Source of the DNA: Ostrinia nubilalis
Taxonomy: Eukaryota > Arthropoda > Insecta > Lepidoptera > Crambidae
NCBI RefSeq assembly: GCF_963855985.1
Contig: NC_087109.1
Location: forward strand, 7,832,001-7,896,000
Direction of reading: 5' to 3'
Length of the DNA: 64,000 nt
The notes under the pieces are model-generated. The model saw only the letters and a program-made list of their open reading frames with translations. It had not been told where the DNA came from and did no database searches. The position numbers and the translations under genes are program-made. How positions within the stretch are numbered: the stretch's first letter is position 1; each line of letters begins with the position of its first letter. Shown here piece by piece: positions 34,430 to 46,200 of the stretch.

Positions 34430-36800
34430 AACACAGTGTTTTATTTTGGCTTAGAAGCGGACATCCCTGTTTTATTAATTCAATCGTTAGATATTACTAT
34501 TATGTATACAATTGATGAAGGAACTAGTAGTTGTATTTGTTTAGTTTCGAAGAAATATTCGATTTTGTGATTTTATAAAAAAAACTGTTTTAGAAGCATA
34601 TTTTCTAAAAAAATTACATTAAGTCAGAATTTTGTAAATAAATTTACCTATCACTATAACGTCTACCTTTATGTAAAAATAAATGGTTATTGCTGCAGTA
34701 ATTTAGGAATTATTTAATAACACAGCGTTACAAATTAAAAAAAAAATTAAGTACCCGCTTTGAAATGTAGTGTTTTCTTATTAATTCCTATCGTTTAGTA
34801 AGAATACATGGATATTTTCTTCCTATCACGTCTCATTTTTTTCCGTGAGGATGTGCTAAATTATGCTAAAAACTGAAAGAATCGAACATAATTTAAAGAA
34901 ATCTAATAAAATATACCAGATTTTTATACATCAATCAAGTTTATTTTTTATCATTTAGGTATAAAAAATATAAGAAAAATCAATTCATACAATTTAAACC
35001 CAAAAAGACCTTTAAATTTTAACATTGTCTTTTGTGTTTTGAAAGATTTTCTCGTTTTAGACGCCAACAGTTATCGCCTAGCATAGTTGTGTCCCAACGG
35101 CCTTGAAATCGTTCTTTAAGCTTCTTTACATCTTGGTGGAACCTCTCATCACTGACAGCACCAAGATTAGATGGAAAGAAAGATAAGTGGGAATGAAGAA
35201 AGTGAATTTTTAACCACATTCTACAACCCAACTTTTCGTATGCTTTTAACATGTTGTTAACTAGCTGTTATGAATTTTCGGCTCTACGGTTCCCTAAAAA
35301 CCCTTTTACAACTGCTTTCAGTGATAACCAGGTATCGAGTTCCTTGTCAGTAAGCTTTTTGGCAAAATTTAGGCAATATTAAATCAATGTGCGTATTTGT
35401 GGTCCCATGAATATCCCTTCTTTGAGTTTTGCGTCAGTTAACTTTGAAAAAACCGTCTTCAAATATATAAATCCATCTCCCTCTTTATTCTTAGCCTTAA
35501 AATTTTTTTCATCAGACTAAGTTTTGTGTTGAGTGGTGTTTACCACAAACAAAATTTATTTGGTGCATTTTTGCAGTTGCGACGGCCACTTAGTTCAGTA
35601 GTCATGTTGGATTTTCAAATAAATATGCTCAGAGATATCGAGGATATTGAATAGAAACGATTTTATATGAAATAAAACAATAAAAAAGTATAATAACATC
35701 GAAAACCTCAACTGTTCTTAAACGCCTAAAGTGAGGGTAGTTAAAATAATGATTGACTTGTACCTCGAGAACTAGACGTGATGGATACCACATATGTTTG
35801 GAACTTTTTATCTATGGCTAATTACCTATTCATTCCAGCTATCAGTTTCACGGGTACCAAAATCGTGTAACGCAGTGTAATTTATGATTTTCAGAAAACA
35901 TTTTTTTCTCTGTTGTCCTAGAAAAATGGCAGCTAGACTTACTTTATATTGATGCATGATATAATTATCTATAATACCTGAAAATATTACTTGCCTATCC
36001 CGTGGAAGTTCGAAGATATTTTAATTTCTATGAGTTTAGAAGATTTATATGTAAATAGGGTTGTCATCTAAATATTTTTTAGTTTTTTAAATGCCGTCCG
36101 TAACAATACGGTTTTAATGCCTTTGTTAGATAACTATTGAAATTCATTGCTTTTACCATTATTAATTTGTCTGGTCGAGTTTGATAATTATAGAGTTGGC
36201 CCTGTGGCGGCTTATTGGAAATCCTATCGTTTTCGAAACATCGATATATATGTTGCAGTCAAAACTCATAATCGATCAAAACCACTTTTGACTGCAAATT
36301 TAAGTTAATAGTGGTTTTGACCGATGGCCTTAGTCAATATTACTTTTGACAAATTTTTCTAGTCGTATCATCGAACTTCCACGGGATAGGCAAGTAATAT
36401 TTTCAGGTATTATAGATAATTATATCATGCATCAATATAAAGTAAGTCTAGCTGCCATTTTTCTAGGACAACAGAGAAAAAAATGTTTTCTGAAAATCAT
36501 AAATTATTAAATAATTCCTAAATTACTGCAGCAATAACCATTTATTTTTACATAAAGGTAGACGTTATAGTGATAGGTAAATTTATTTACAAAATTCTGA
36601 CTTAATGTAATTTTTTTAGAAAATATGCTTCTAAAACAGTTTTTTTTATAAAATCACAAAATCGAATATTTCTTCGAAACTAAACAAATACAACTACTAG
36701 TTCCTTCATCAATTGTATACATAATAGTAATATCTAACGATTGAATTAATAAAACAGGGATGTCCGCTTCTAAGGCAAAATAAAAGACTGTGCAAAAGTA
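34430..36800. mobile_element. 2.4-kb long-inverted-repeat element with a decayed gene in the loop
   Basis: The left arm 34430-34745 (TTTTATTTTGGCTTAGAAGC, GCGGACATCCCTG ...) is inverted at 36490-36800. A second arm block 35880-36015 (TGTCCTAGAAAAATGGCAGC ... CTATCCCGTGGAAGTTCGA) is inverted at 36368-36510. The loop carries a decayed minus-strand coding region and has no intact gene. The outer end is CACAGT-TTTTATTTTG in both arms. Confidence 0.7.
35019..35560 (-). pseudogene. Decayed repeat-encoded ORF (FLHSHLSFFPSNLGAVSDE block)
   Basis: The frame 35019-35252 reads CRMWLKIHFLHSHLSFFPSN, LGAVSDERFHQDV and MLGDNCWRLKRE. Upstream, in shifted frames with stops, are KEGDGFIYLKTVFSKLTDAK, GIFMGPQIRT and AVVKGFLGNRRAENS. 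I recall the same order of blocks (GPQIR ... FLGN ... HSHLDFFP-NLGAVSDEHGERFHQD ... YCWTLKRD) from a widespread, multi-copy arthropod protein of unknown function that is usually found in repeats. Here several frameshifts and stops make it non-functional. Confidence 0.5.
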
Positions 36801-37259
36801 GCCAATAAGTTCGCAACGCGTCTTTGTTACAATAGAAATAAGGTTGTGTTATCAACTTTTTGGCAACTTTGAATGTCACGAATTAATTGATGCTGACTGT
36901 ACTACGGATGTAAATGACGTCATCAAGTTTGAAAGGTAAGTAAACTCCAAAAAATCGATTAGAAAATATTTTTAATTAAATCAATAGACCAAAAGATGGT
37001 GACTAACAATACAAATAATAATAAGATAGGATTAATTAGGATTTTTACATTTCTAATGCTAAATATTAAACATAATTAAAAACTTGAAGAAAAACAACTG
37101 CATCAGGTACATAAGACGTTGTTTTTCAAAGCAAATACGCGTGAATTTTTTGCTCTCAGTACATAAGAACAGTACCCAGGCAAGCGAAAGGTCGCGGGTT
37201 CGAATCCCACTTGTGGCATAATTTTTTTTAAAGTTTTGAATCATGTTAAAAGACTTGAA

Positions 37260-40200
37260 TTAAATAGATAGATAAATAGTTTCGTAATCTTTATAAGACT
37301 TCCCATCCACGGTTCTGTTGGGCGAAATGTACTTTCTCATCTCATTGCTAGACCAAAATTTGAGGTTTTCTTGCCCCAATTCCAAAGTCTTGCTTGATTT
37401 TTGCAAACTTAGCAGATTCTCGTTGAGACGCTTCTTTATTTTGTCGATGATCGCCTCTTCTTTCGACTTTAGGCTTATGTCTGTAAAGGATAAAAATATT
37501 TATTAGATTTCTGACCTTTGTTGTAAAAAAGTGGTAACATTTCTTTGTCTATATTTATTAGAAAGTTATAGTTCGCGCAACGAAAGTTGAGGCCATCAAC
37601 ACAAGCAAAGATTTGTATCTGTATACGCTGTCATCTTGCGTAGACGGACTGAAAAGTGCTTTCTGTCTCGCTTGCTCACAAGAGCAAAGTAGCTAGTGTA
37701 TTCGATACTTGAACATGTTGTTTGTATTACATCAGTGTGATCACGTGTTCGCCTCAACTTTCGTTGAACGACCTATATGCGGCTTATTCCACTATTCCCC
37801 GTTGACAATCCCCGTCAACGGGGATAAGTGAACTTTTTGTTCACTATTCCGTTAACGTTAAATTGGAACTTATAATGGAGAATAATGAACTAAAAAGTTC
37901 ATTAATCCCCATTACGTTCAAAAAGTTCACTATTCCCCGTTAAGCCTATATGCGTGTCGTGAGTGACTTAATGAAACTATCGGATAGCCAAGAAGGCTCC
38001 CTCCTTTGATATGTAAATAAAATAGATTTTAACATGACTTTAATCATAACAATTATTATAAAACAATACAGGAAATTCCAACGAGTTTAGTTTTTAGATT
38101 TTGTTGGCCATAAATCTTTTTCTTTTTTTGCGGCAATGGAGGGAGTTTTTGTAACGTCCAACATCAGCGAGACTTCAGTAGCCTTATTCACGTAACAAAA
38201 CTTCAAACTTCAACGACACTAAAACACTGAGTTGTGATCCTATCGAGTAATCGTTCTATCAAAATGACCCTTGTGAATTCGGATTCAGAACTGTTTTTCA
38301 ATGGGACGACGTAACAAAACTTCAATGACAACAAATCGCGGAGTTGCGATCCTATCGAGTAATTGTTCTATCGAAAATGACCCTTGTGAATACGGATTTA
38401 GAATTATTTTTCAATGGGACGATTTCTGAACGTCAGCGAGATCTTGACTGTCAAAATACGTGACTTAGGCCACAGATTTTCTTCAGATGTATATGCTCTG
38501 TCACGTCATAATGAGGGCTATCGTTTTTATACTTAACAGTTGGCACCCCTGGCGATTGACAGGACCTTAATCTACAGTGGCGCCATCTTGATGAGTGCAA
38601 ATGCGATAGTCCTCCTACCACTTTAGCGCTCACCAGTTGGTGCCACTGTCTTCGCTACTAGCAAGTGACAGGACCTTACTCTACAGTGGCGCTAACTGGT
38701 GAGCGCTAAAACGATAGCCCTCATTGTGTCAATGTCACCCCTCACGTGCCGCTCCCATACCTCAGGCACTTACTGAGTTATGCGCTAGAGCTATAGTTTT
38801 TAGATTTTTTGATCATAGATCTTCTTTTTTACCTCAAGACTTGGTTTTCAGAACTACGATTAATAATAAACCTTTGGACAATTTCACGAGCGAACATTGA
38901 GTGGGCCCTGCCTGTTGAACGACACACCACCTTACCGATTCAACCGCTGGGCAACGGGCGAATATTCCTATAGGTGGGTCCCGAGTTTGGGAACTTTTAT
39001 TAGATGAGTCGTAGCCCAGACAACTTTGGACACCACTGTCCTAGTCTACTTTTATCTATCCTACTGGGGGAGATTTGTGTAAAAAAGTAATAAATAAATA
39101 AATAAATCTTTGGACAACTTCACACAGCGCCAGCTAGCCCCAAAGTAAGCAACTTAATGCTTGTGTTATGGGTGCTAGCTTAACGGATATACTACTTATA
39201 TACTTTTTTTAAAATACATAAATATTATACATAGTCACACCCAGACCCGTCTCAAAAATTAAAATTCATCATTTCAATTTCTGCCCGGCCGGGAATCGAA
39301 CCGGGGACCTCTCGGCATAGTAGCCGTTCTGAACCACTACACCAAACGGCCGACAACGCCAATGTTACATGTCCTAGCTCATAGTTACTTACCTATATTG
39401 ACGTTTCTGTTGTTCACTTCACTTTGAACAGCATCCAACATAGCCCTCAAAGTAGCTCCGTTTTGCACAATTTCTACCAACGCTTGTAGGTTGTAAGACA
39501 GAATAACTGAAGGACTGAGCAGGGCACAAGACACTTCACCGTTTTGACATCTGTTGTGGAATCTGTCAATTGCTGATTGGACTGATTCGAACACCCAGAT
39601 TTTTTGGCCGCTGTAAATGAAAAATGGTGTAAATAATTTTGAATCTAGTTTTTTAAGAAGGTTTTTCAGAATATTTATGTTTGGCTGTATTAGAGTAATG
39701 AACTCGAAGGCCGGCTAATTTAATTAGACCTTTTTTAGTTGGACAAAGTAATGTACTTCTTAACTAATCTATACTTATAATAAATCTGTAGAGAGGTCAA
39801 TTCTGTACATGAAATATATTTTCAAAATAACTATCAGGGGGTGATTAGTGATCGATACTGATGCCAAAAATGCAATCAGTAAATTTTTTGTCTGTCTGTC
39901 TGTCCGTCTGTCTGTCTGTCTGTCTGTCTGTATGTTCCTTATAGAAACAAAAACCACTTGACGGATTTTAACGAAACTTGGTACAATTATTCTTCATACT
40001 CCTGGGCAGGTTATAGGATACTTAGGAATTCCCACGGGAACGGGAATTAGCGGGAAAATCCTTTTGTACGAAAAATCTAAACCGCTTAAGTTAGACGTTT
40101 GAAATTTGGCATGCAGGTACCTTAGTAAACTTAAAGCTTAGTTACAACAGGATATTGCAAAATTCCCATGGGAACGGGAGTTAGTGGGAAAAAACATTTG

Positions 40201-43200
40201 TATGAAAAAATCTAAACCGCGTAAGATATACTCTTGAAATTTGGCATGCAGGTACCTTAGTAAACTTAAAGCTTAGTTACAACAGGATATTGCAAAAATC
40301 TCACGGGAACGGGAGTTAGCGGGAAAAAACATTTGTATGAAAAAATCTGAACCGCGTAAGATAGATGAAGGGGGGGTAAAACGAGATCCACGCGCACGAA
40401 GTCGCGGGCGGCCGCTAGTAGGAAATAAACTTATTCAGTTCATTTAACGTAAAAATATTTCAAATTACCTTTCTAATACCAGTTTCCTATTATTTTCCAA
40501 ATTAAATTTCTTCAAATATATCTTCAATTCATCAACGAATTTTGGGCTAGTAGCGTCTGAAAAGAAATATGCACCTTATATTTCAGATAACATTCAAAAT
40601 GACCTTAAAAGTGACTGTATTTTTTAAAGTTCCAGCTGCTTATAGAATTCGTTGCATATAGTTTTGAAAAAAGTGACCGAGTTTCTTGCACTGCTTCTTC
40701 TCAGCACTGGCGCACAATATTGTCTTGAAGCAGAGGTATATTTGTAAGTTTAGCGCTTGAGGTATGGAGCTACACGGGAGGGTTTTTATGCGCCAAAATT
40801 CAAATCTCCTTTAGATTTGTATGCTGCCACGTTATAATAGGCTATGTTCAGATGGCAAAATTTTGACGCGCGTTTTCAAATCGCGCGACTAGACATCGTA
40901 GTATTTACATACAACCGATCACATGAGCGCGCGTTAATGCGCGTCAGCGAGCTTTGACGCGGCGCTTAGAGAAAAAGTCTCTAGACCACGGTAATAATAT
41001 CATACAGTATTATAACTTCATATAAACCTACGAATCGCGAGCTTTCCTTCGAATTTCAAATCTCGGGACGCGGTCGAGATCCAAAAGTTAGGGGTGTCGC
41101 GAATGTGCCGAACGGACGTCGATGGCCTAGTGTTGAAAATGACTAAGGTGATTGAATTTGACTACCGTCATTTACGGTCAAATTTGTCAAAAACTAGTTA
41201 TTAACTGTCAAAAATGGTCATTTTCAGTCAGTTTGATTTGAAATAAAAATTATATTGTATTAAACCAGCTTTTGCCCACGAGCCACGACTTCATCCGCCT
41301 GAAATTAAAGTAACAGGTCATTAAGTAGGTATACTCATTATGATTAGTAGATTCAAAATTATTTTAGTATATTTTTTAAAATTAAATCTACTAAAACAAC
41401 ACGCATTTTTATCCAAAGTATTCACAAAGTATTTTGTTTGTCTAAATAAAAAAAAATTACAATCACAAAACTAGATAGAAATTCTAATAAGTAGACAGAT
41501 GTAATTAGAATGGGTACTGTAGGTGAGCAGCCCTATCGCATGTTGTCATACCGTGACGTACCGCGGGGCTGTTGACATTTATTTCAAAAATATGGCCGAG
41601 TTGGAATACTGTATAGGTAGATAGTATTACCGTGTCTAGACGTAGGCGACCGCGCGTTGACGCGCGCTTTGACAGCTATGTAACGTCCGTTGACTGTTCA
41701 GATGAGCGCGCGCTACCATCGCAATAGCTTCTTCCGCGTCCATTTTCTAAGCTCTATCGAAACAGACTGACGAGCTCCTCGCAACGCGCGTTAGCGCTTG
41801 TCATATGAACTCTATAAAAATTCCGCGTTGACCTGTGTTACATGTGAACATAGCCATCTCTAGTGCCGCTCCCATACCTCAGATACTGAGTTAAACGCTT
41901 GACCTATAACAGGGACGTGTAAGAGTGCTTTTAAAGCCAATAGGCTAGTTTCCTAAAAAAAAAAAAATATTAATTAAATAATTTTGGTATATTATTAATT
42001 GTCAATCTAAAAAATAATAATTACAAAGTTATAGTGAGTTGAAGTTCCACGCGACGTCACAAAGTGCTGCACTTTTAAGCACTCATTGATGTCACGGGCC
42101 TTTTCTTTAGAACTTTGACACGCTTGATCTCTTTACATTTTCATTAGTTTGAAAAAGTGAAAAATACGTGTCGAGTATTTTTTGATAAGCTGACGGACTA
42201 ATTAAAACTCTTGCTTTTTTACCTAGGAAACATCCCTATTGTAAACGATTTATAGAATTTATTGTCACCTATTGGGTCAGTAAGCGAGATGTTGTCAGAC
42301 ACATCCAAGTCCATGCTGAGATCGACCTTGTTCTTGCGTTTCTCTCTCCTCTCCTCGTAGAACTGGCGTAAGGTCGCTACTGATTCCTGAGGGAAGTCTA
42401 GGTGGGCTGTAACAACAGGACTTTAGTAAAAAAAGTAGATATAAAAAGATCAAAGAAGAAAATGTGTTTATGGGTACGTTAGATCCAGGGAAATTGAATC
42501 AGCAACGAAATTAATCGAAAGAAAATAAGAGTAGATACGAAAGGTGGTTTTATAAGCCTTTAATTTTGAGATCTGAGATCTGAAATTAATACTATTCATT
42601 ATATTATTGGTACTAATTAAATTAACAAATACACTAAGATTTTAGACTTGGTAAACACGAAAATTCTTTACCCTAAAGTACAAATATGAAGTGAAAGCTC
42701 TCGTTTTAGAACAGTTGGCGCCACTGTAAAGCAGTGAACTGTCATTAGGTCACGCGACCTGTCATTGGCCTTTGATCGCACCGGCGAAGCATAAAGGAAA
42801 GTCCTGTCACTCACCAGTGGAAACATTTATTGTTGAACTAGCGGCCGCCCGCGACTTCGTACGCGTGGATCCCGTTTTACCCCCTTAGGGGTGGAGTTTC
42901 GTAAAATCCTTTCTTAGCGGATGCCTACGTCATAACATCTACCTGCAACCTGCATGCCAAATTTCAGCCCGATCCGTCCAGTGGTTTGGGCTGTGCGTTG
43001 GTTGATAGATCACTATGTCAGTCAGTCAGTCAGTCACCTTTGAGTTATATGTATATCCCACCTTTGAACCGGTCATTGTCGTACAAGGACTGATCCTTGT
43101 GGAACCCGTTGAATATCCCGATGAGACACTCCCTGACGTTGTGCATCTTCTTCTCTGTGGTAGCGAGGGCTGTTACCAGTTTTTTTACCTCTTCCTTTTT

Positions 43201-46200
43201 GCTTTCCTGAGAAGAAGAATTGAATATTACGACTGGTTAGAAACTTTAGCTGCAAACAAATATTAGGATTTAAATATCGAGTAGTGGGATAGTCCTTTTA
43301 TTATGCCCCCTGAATTTGATCATTTGGCAGCGATCCGACGGCCCGTGGCGCGCCTGTCCTTTATGACGTCATTTCCGCCCGAGTTAAAAACGCCGCTGTT
43401 CCCAGTGACGTCAACAAGCGCGCTATAGCAGCACTAAAAGTTTATCTAGTTCCTGAATTTTACTACTTACTATAGCTTTGTCTATGGCAGCAATCTGCCA
43501 CGTAGCGCGTCTGTCCTCAATGACGTCATCGCCCCCCCTTGCGTTAAACACGCCGCTGCATGCGGTGATGTCATCAAGCACGTTAAAGCAGCACTAGAAG
43601 TTTGTCTAGTGCCCTGAATTTGAATACTCACGATAGCCTTGTCTATGGCAGCGATTTGGCGCCCCGTGGCACGTGTGTCCTCTATGACGTCATCGCCCCC
43701 CGCGTTAAACACGCCGCTGCGCGCTGTGACGTCATCCAGTAGCGTGCGCAACATGTTATTGTAACACTAGAAGTTTGTCTATGCCCTAAGCTTGACTACT
43801 TACAATAGCCTTGTCTATGGCAGCGATCTGTCGGCCAGTAGCGCGTCTATCCTCTATGACGTCATCGCCCCCCGCGTTAAACACGCCGCTGCGCGCTGTG
43901 ACGTCATCAAGCGCGTAATAGCAGCACTATAAGTTTGTTTATGCCCTAAGTTTGACTACTTACAATAGCCTTGTCTATGGCAGCGATTTGGCGCCCCGTG
44001 GCGCGTGTGTCCTCTATGACGTCATCGCCCCCCGCGTTAAATACACCGCTGCGCGCTGTGACGCCATCAAGCGCGTAATAGCATCACTAGAAGTTTGTCT
44101 ATGCCCTAAACTTGACTACTTACTATAGCCTTATCTATGGCAGCGATCTGTCGACCCGTGGCGCGTCTATCCTCTATGACGTCATCGCCTCCCGCGTTAA
44201 ACACGCCGCTGCGCGCTATGACGTCATCAAGCGCGTAATAGCAGTACTATAAGTTTGTCTATGCCCTAAGCTTGACTACTTACAATAGCCTTGTCTATGG
44301 CAGCGATCTGTCGACCCGTGGCGCGTCTATCCTCTATGACGTCATCGCCTCCCGCGTTAAACACGCCGCTGCGCGCTATGACGTCATCAAGCGCGTAATA
44401 GCAGTACTATAAGTTTGTCTATGCCCTAAGCTTGACTACTTACAATAGCCTTGTCTATGGCAGCGATCTGTCGACCCGTGGCGCGTCTATCCTCTATGAC
44501 GTCATCGCCTCCCGCGTTAAACACGCCGCTGCGCGCTATGACGTCATCAAGCGCGTAATAGCAGTACTATAAGTTTGTCTATGCCCTAAGCTTGACTACT
44601 TACAATAGCCTTGTCTATGGCAGCGATCTGTCGACCCGTGGCGCGTCTATCCTCTATGACGTCATCGCCTCCCGCGTTAAACACGCCGCTGCGCGCTATG
44701 ACGTCATCAAGCGCGTAATAGCAGTACTATAAGTTTGTCTATGCCCTAAGCTTGACTACTTACAATAGCCTTATCTATGGCAGCGATCTGTCGGCCCGTG
44801 GCGCGTCTATCCTCTATGACGTCATCTTCCCCCGCGTTAAACACGCCGCTGCGCGCTGTGACGTCATCCAGTAGCGTGCGCAGCGTGTTAACCCGTGCAG
44901 TGCTGCGCGCTTTCTCACATCGAAGCACTAGGAGCTCACATGCTTCGCCGGAGAGGTAGTTCTGAGGAAGAATGCAATGCTTTTAAAAGGTCCTGTGATG
45001 TCGAAGTTTAACCAATCACAAACATGATAGAGATTGATTCATTTTGACTTTAATAAGGACCTAATCACCATCTTATTAATAAAAAAAAGTTACACCCTAG
45101 TTCAACGAGGGTGTAACTTTTTATTCATAAGAGAGTCAGAGTAGATTATAATCGTAATCAGAACACAATAAAGCCATGTTAGACGGACGCGTGTTACGTG
45201 GCGTCACGCTATTTCCATACAAAATTAAATCTTTTTTGTTTTCAGTCCGATTTCATTACTTACACTAAATATTCTAGGATTAAGTTTTTATTTATGAATA
45301 GTTTACTCAAGTTTAATATTTTTCTCAATATTAGTTCAATAATAACTTACGTTAAGTTCAGAGACAGCGGTGGCCAGTCGCTTGCGCGTTTGTTTTATGT
45401 GCGCGCGGTTCTTCAGCGCTTCAAGCGCTAACATGCAGTGTAGCGCTGCAGTGTGCAATAGCACGGCCTGCGGACTCGCCCTGGGTAAGAAAGAAGCGAT
45501 GTACATATTGTTAATTTTGAAAGTTTTATTAACCAATGCTTTGTGTTAAGCTATACTCGGCGCAAAGACTCGTGGCAGGCGGTGTAATAATAAAACAGTG
45601 CATATCACGTTTCCTCTCGCACTCAGTCTCACACTAAATAAATAAATAAATCTTTGGACAATTTCACACAGCGCCAGCTAGCCCCAAAGTAAGCAACTTA
45701 ATGCTTGTGTTATGGGTGCTAGCTTAACGGATATACTACTTATATACTTTCTTTTTTTTTAAATACATACATATTATACATAGTAACACCCAGACCCGTC
45801 ACAGAAATTAAAATTCATCATTTCAATTTCTGCCCGGCCGGGAATCGAACCCGGGACCTCTCGGCATACTAGTCCGCTCTGAACCACTACACCAACCAAA
45901 CGGCCGACAAGTGACGTCACACACAGGCAGGCATAGAGTTGTTTAGAATTCGTAATAATTAATTATTAAAATATTAGCGAGTGCATCTCTATTTAAAAAA
46001 TTAGATAGATAGATAGATAAATCATTTATTTGCATACACTTAACACACATGAAGAGTAAAGCTTATAGCCCCGCCTGCCACGAGTCTTTGAGTCGAGTTT
46101 AGTCTAGGATGTGCGTCATTATATCATTTTATCGACTTTAGACGATAATCCCATACATTTGTCGTCTAAAATAGACGATAAGGTGGCGTGATTCCTAGGC

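Noticed and set aside
37165..37216. Possible tRNA gene (GGTTCGAATCC B box and TGGCA end)
   Set aside because: The acceptor and D arms do not pair with anything at the right distance upstream; it is at most a SINE or tRNA fragment.
39284..39353. tRNA gene on the minus strand (clear A and B boxes)
   Set aside because: It continues into a body and TTTA tail shared with 45636-45907, so it is the head of a SINE.
43306..44900. CRISPR-like array (regular spacing) or CRE enhancer cluster
   Set aside because: Whole 160-bp units repeat without variable spacers. The TGACGTCA sites fall within exon-derived sequence, so an enhancer role is not supported by sequence alone.
43482..44959. Several short minus-strand proteins (MLRTLLDDVTARSG-like)
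   Set aside because: They are repeated copies of HAUS5 exon 7 coding sequence within the 160-bp array, without acceptors of their own.
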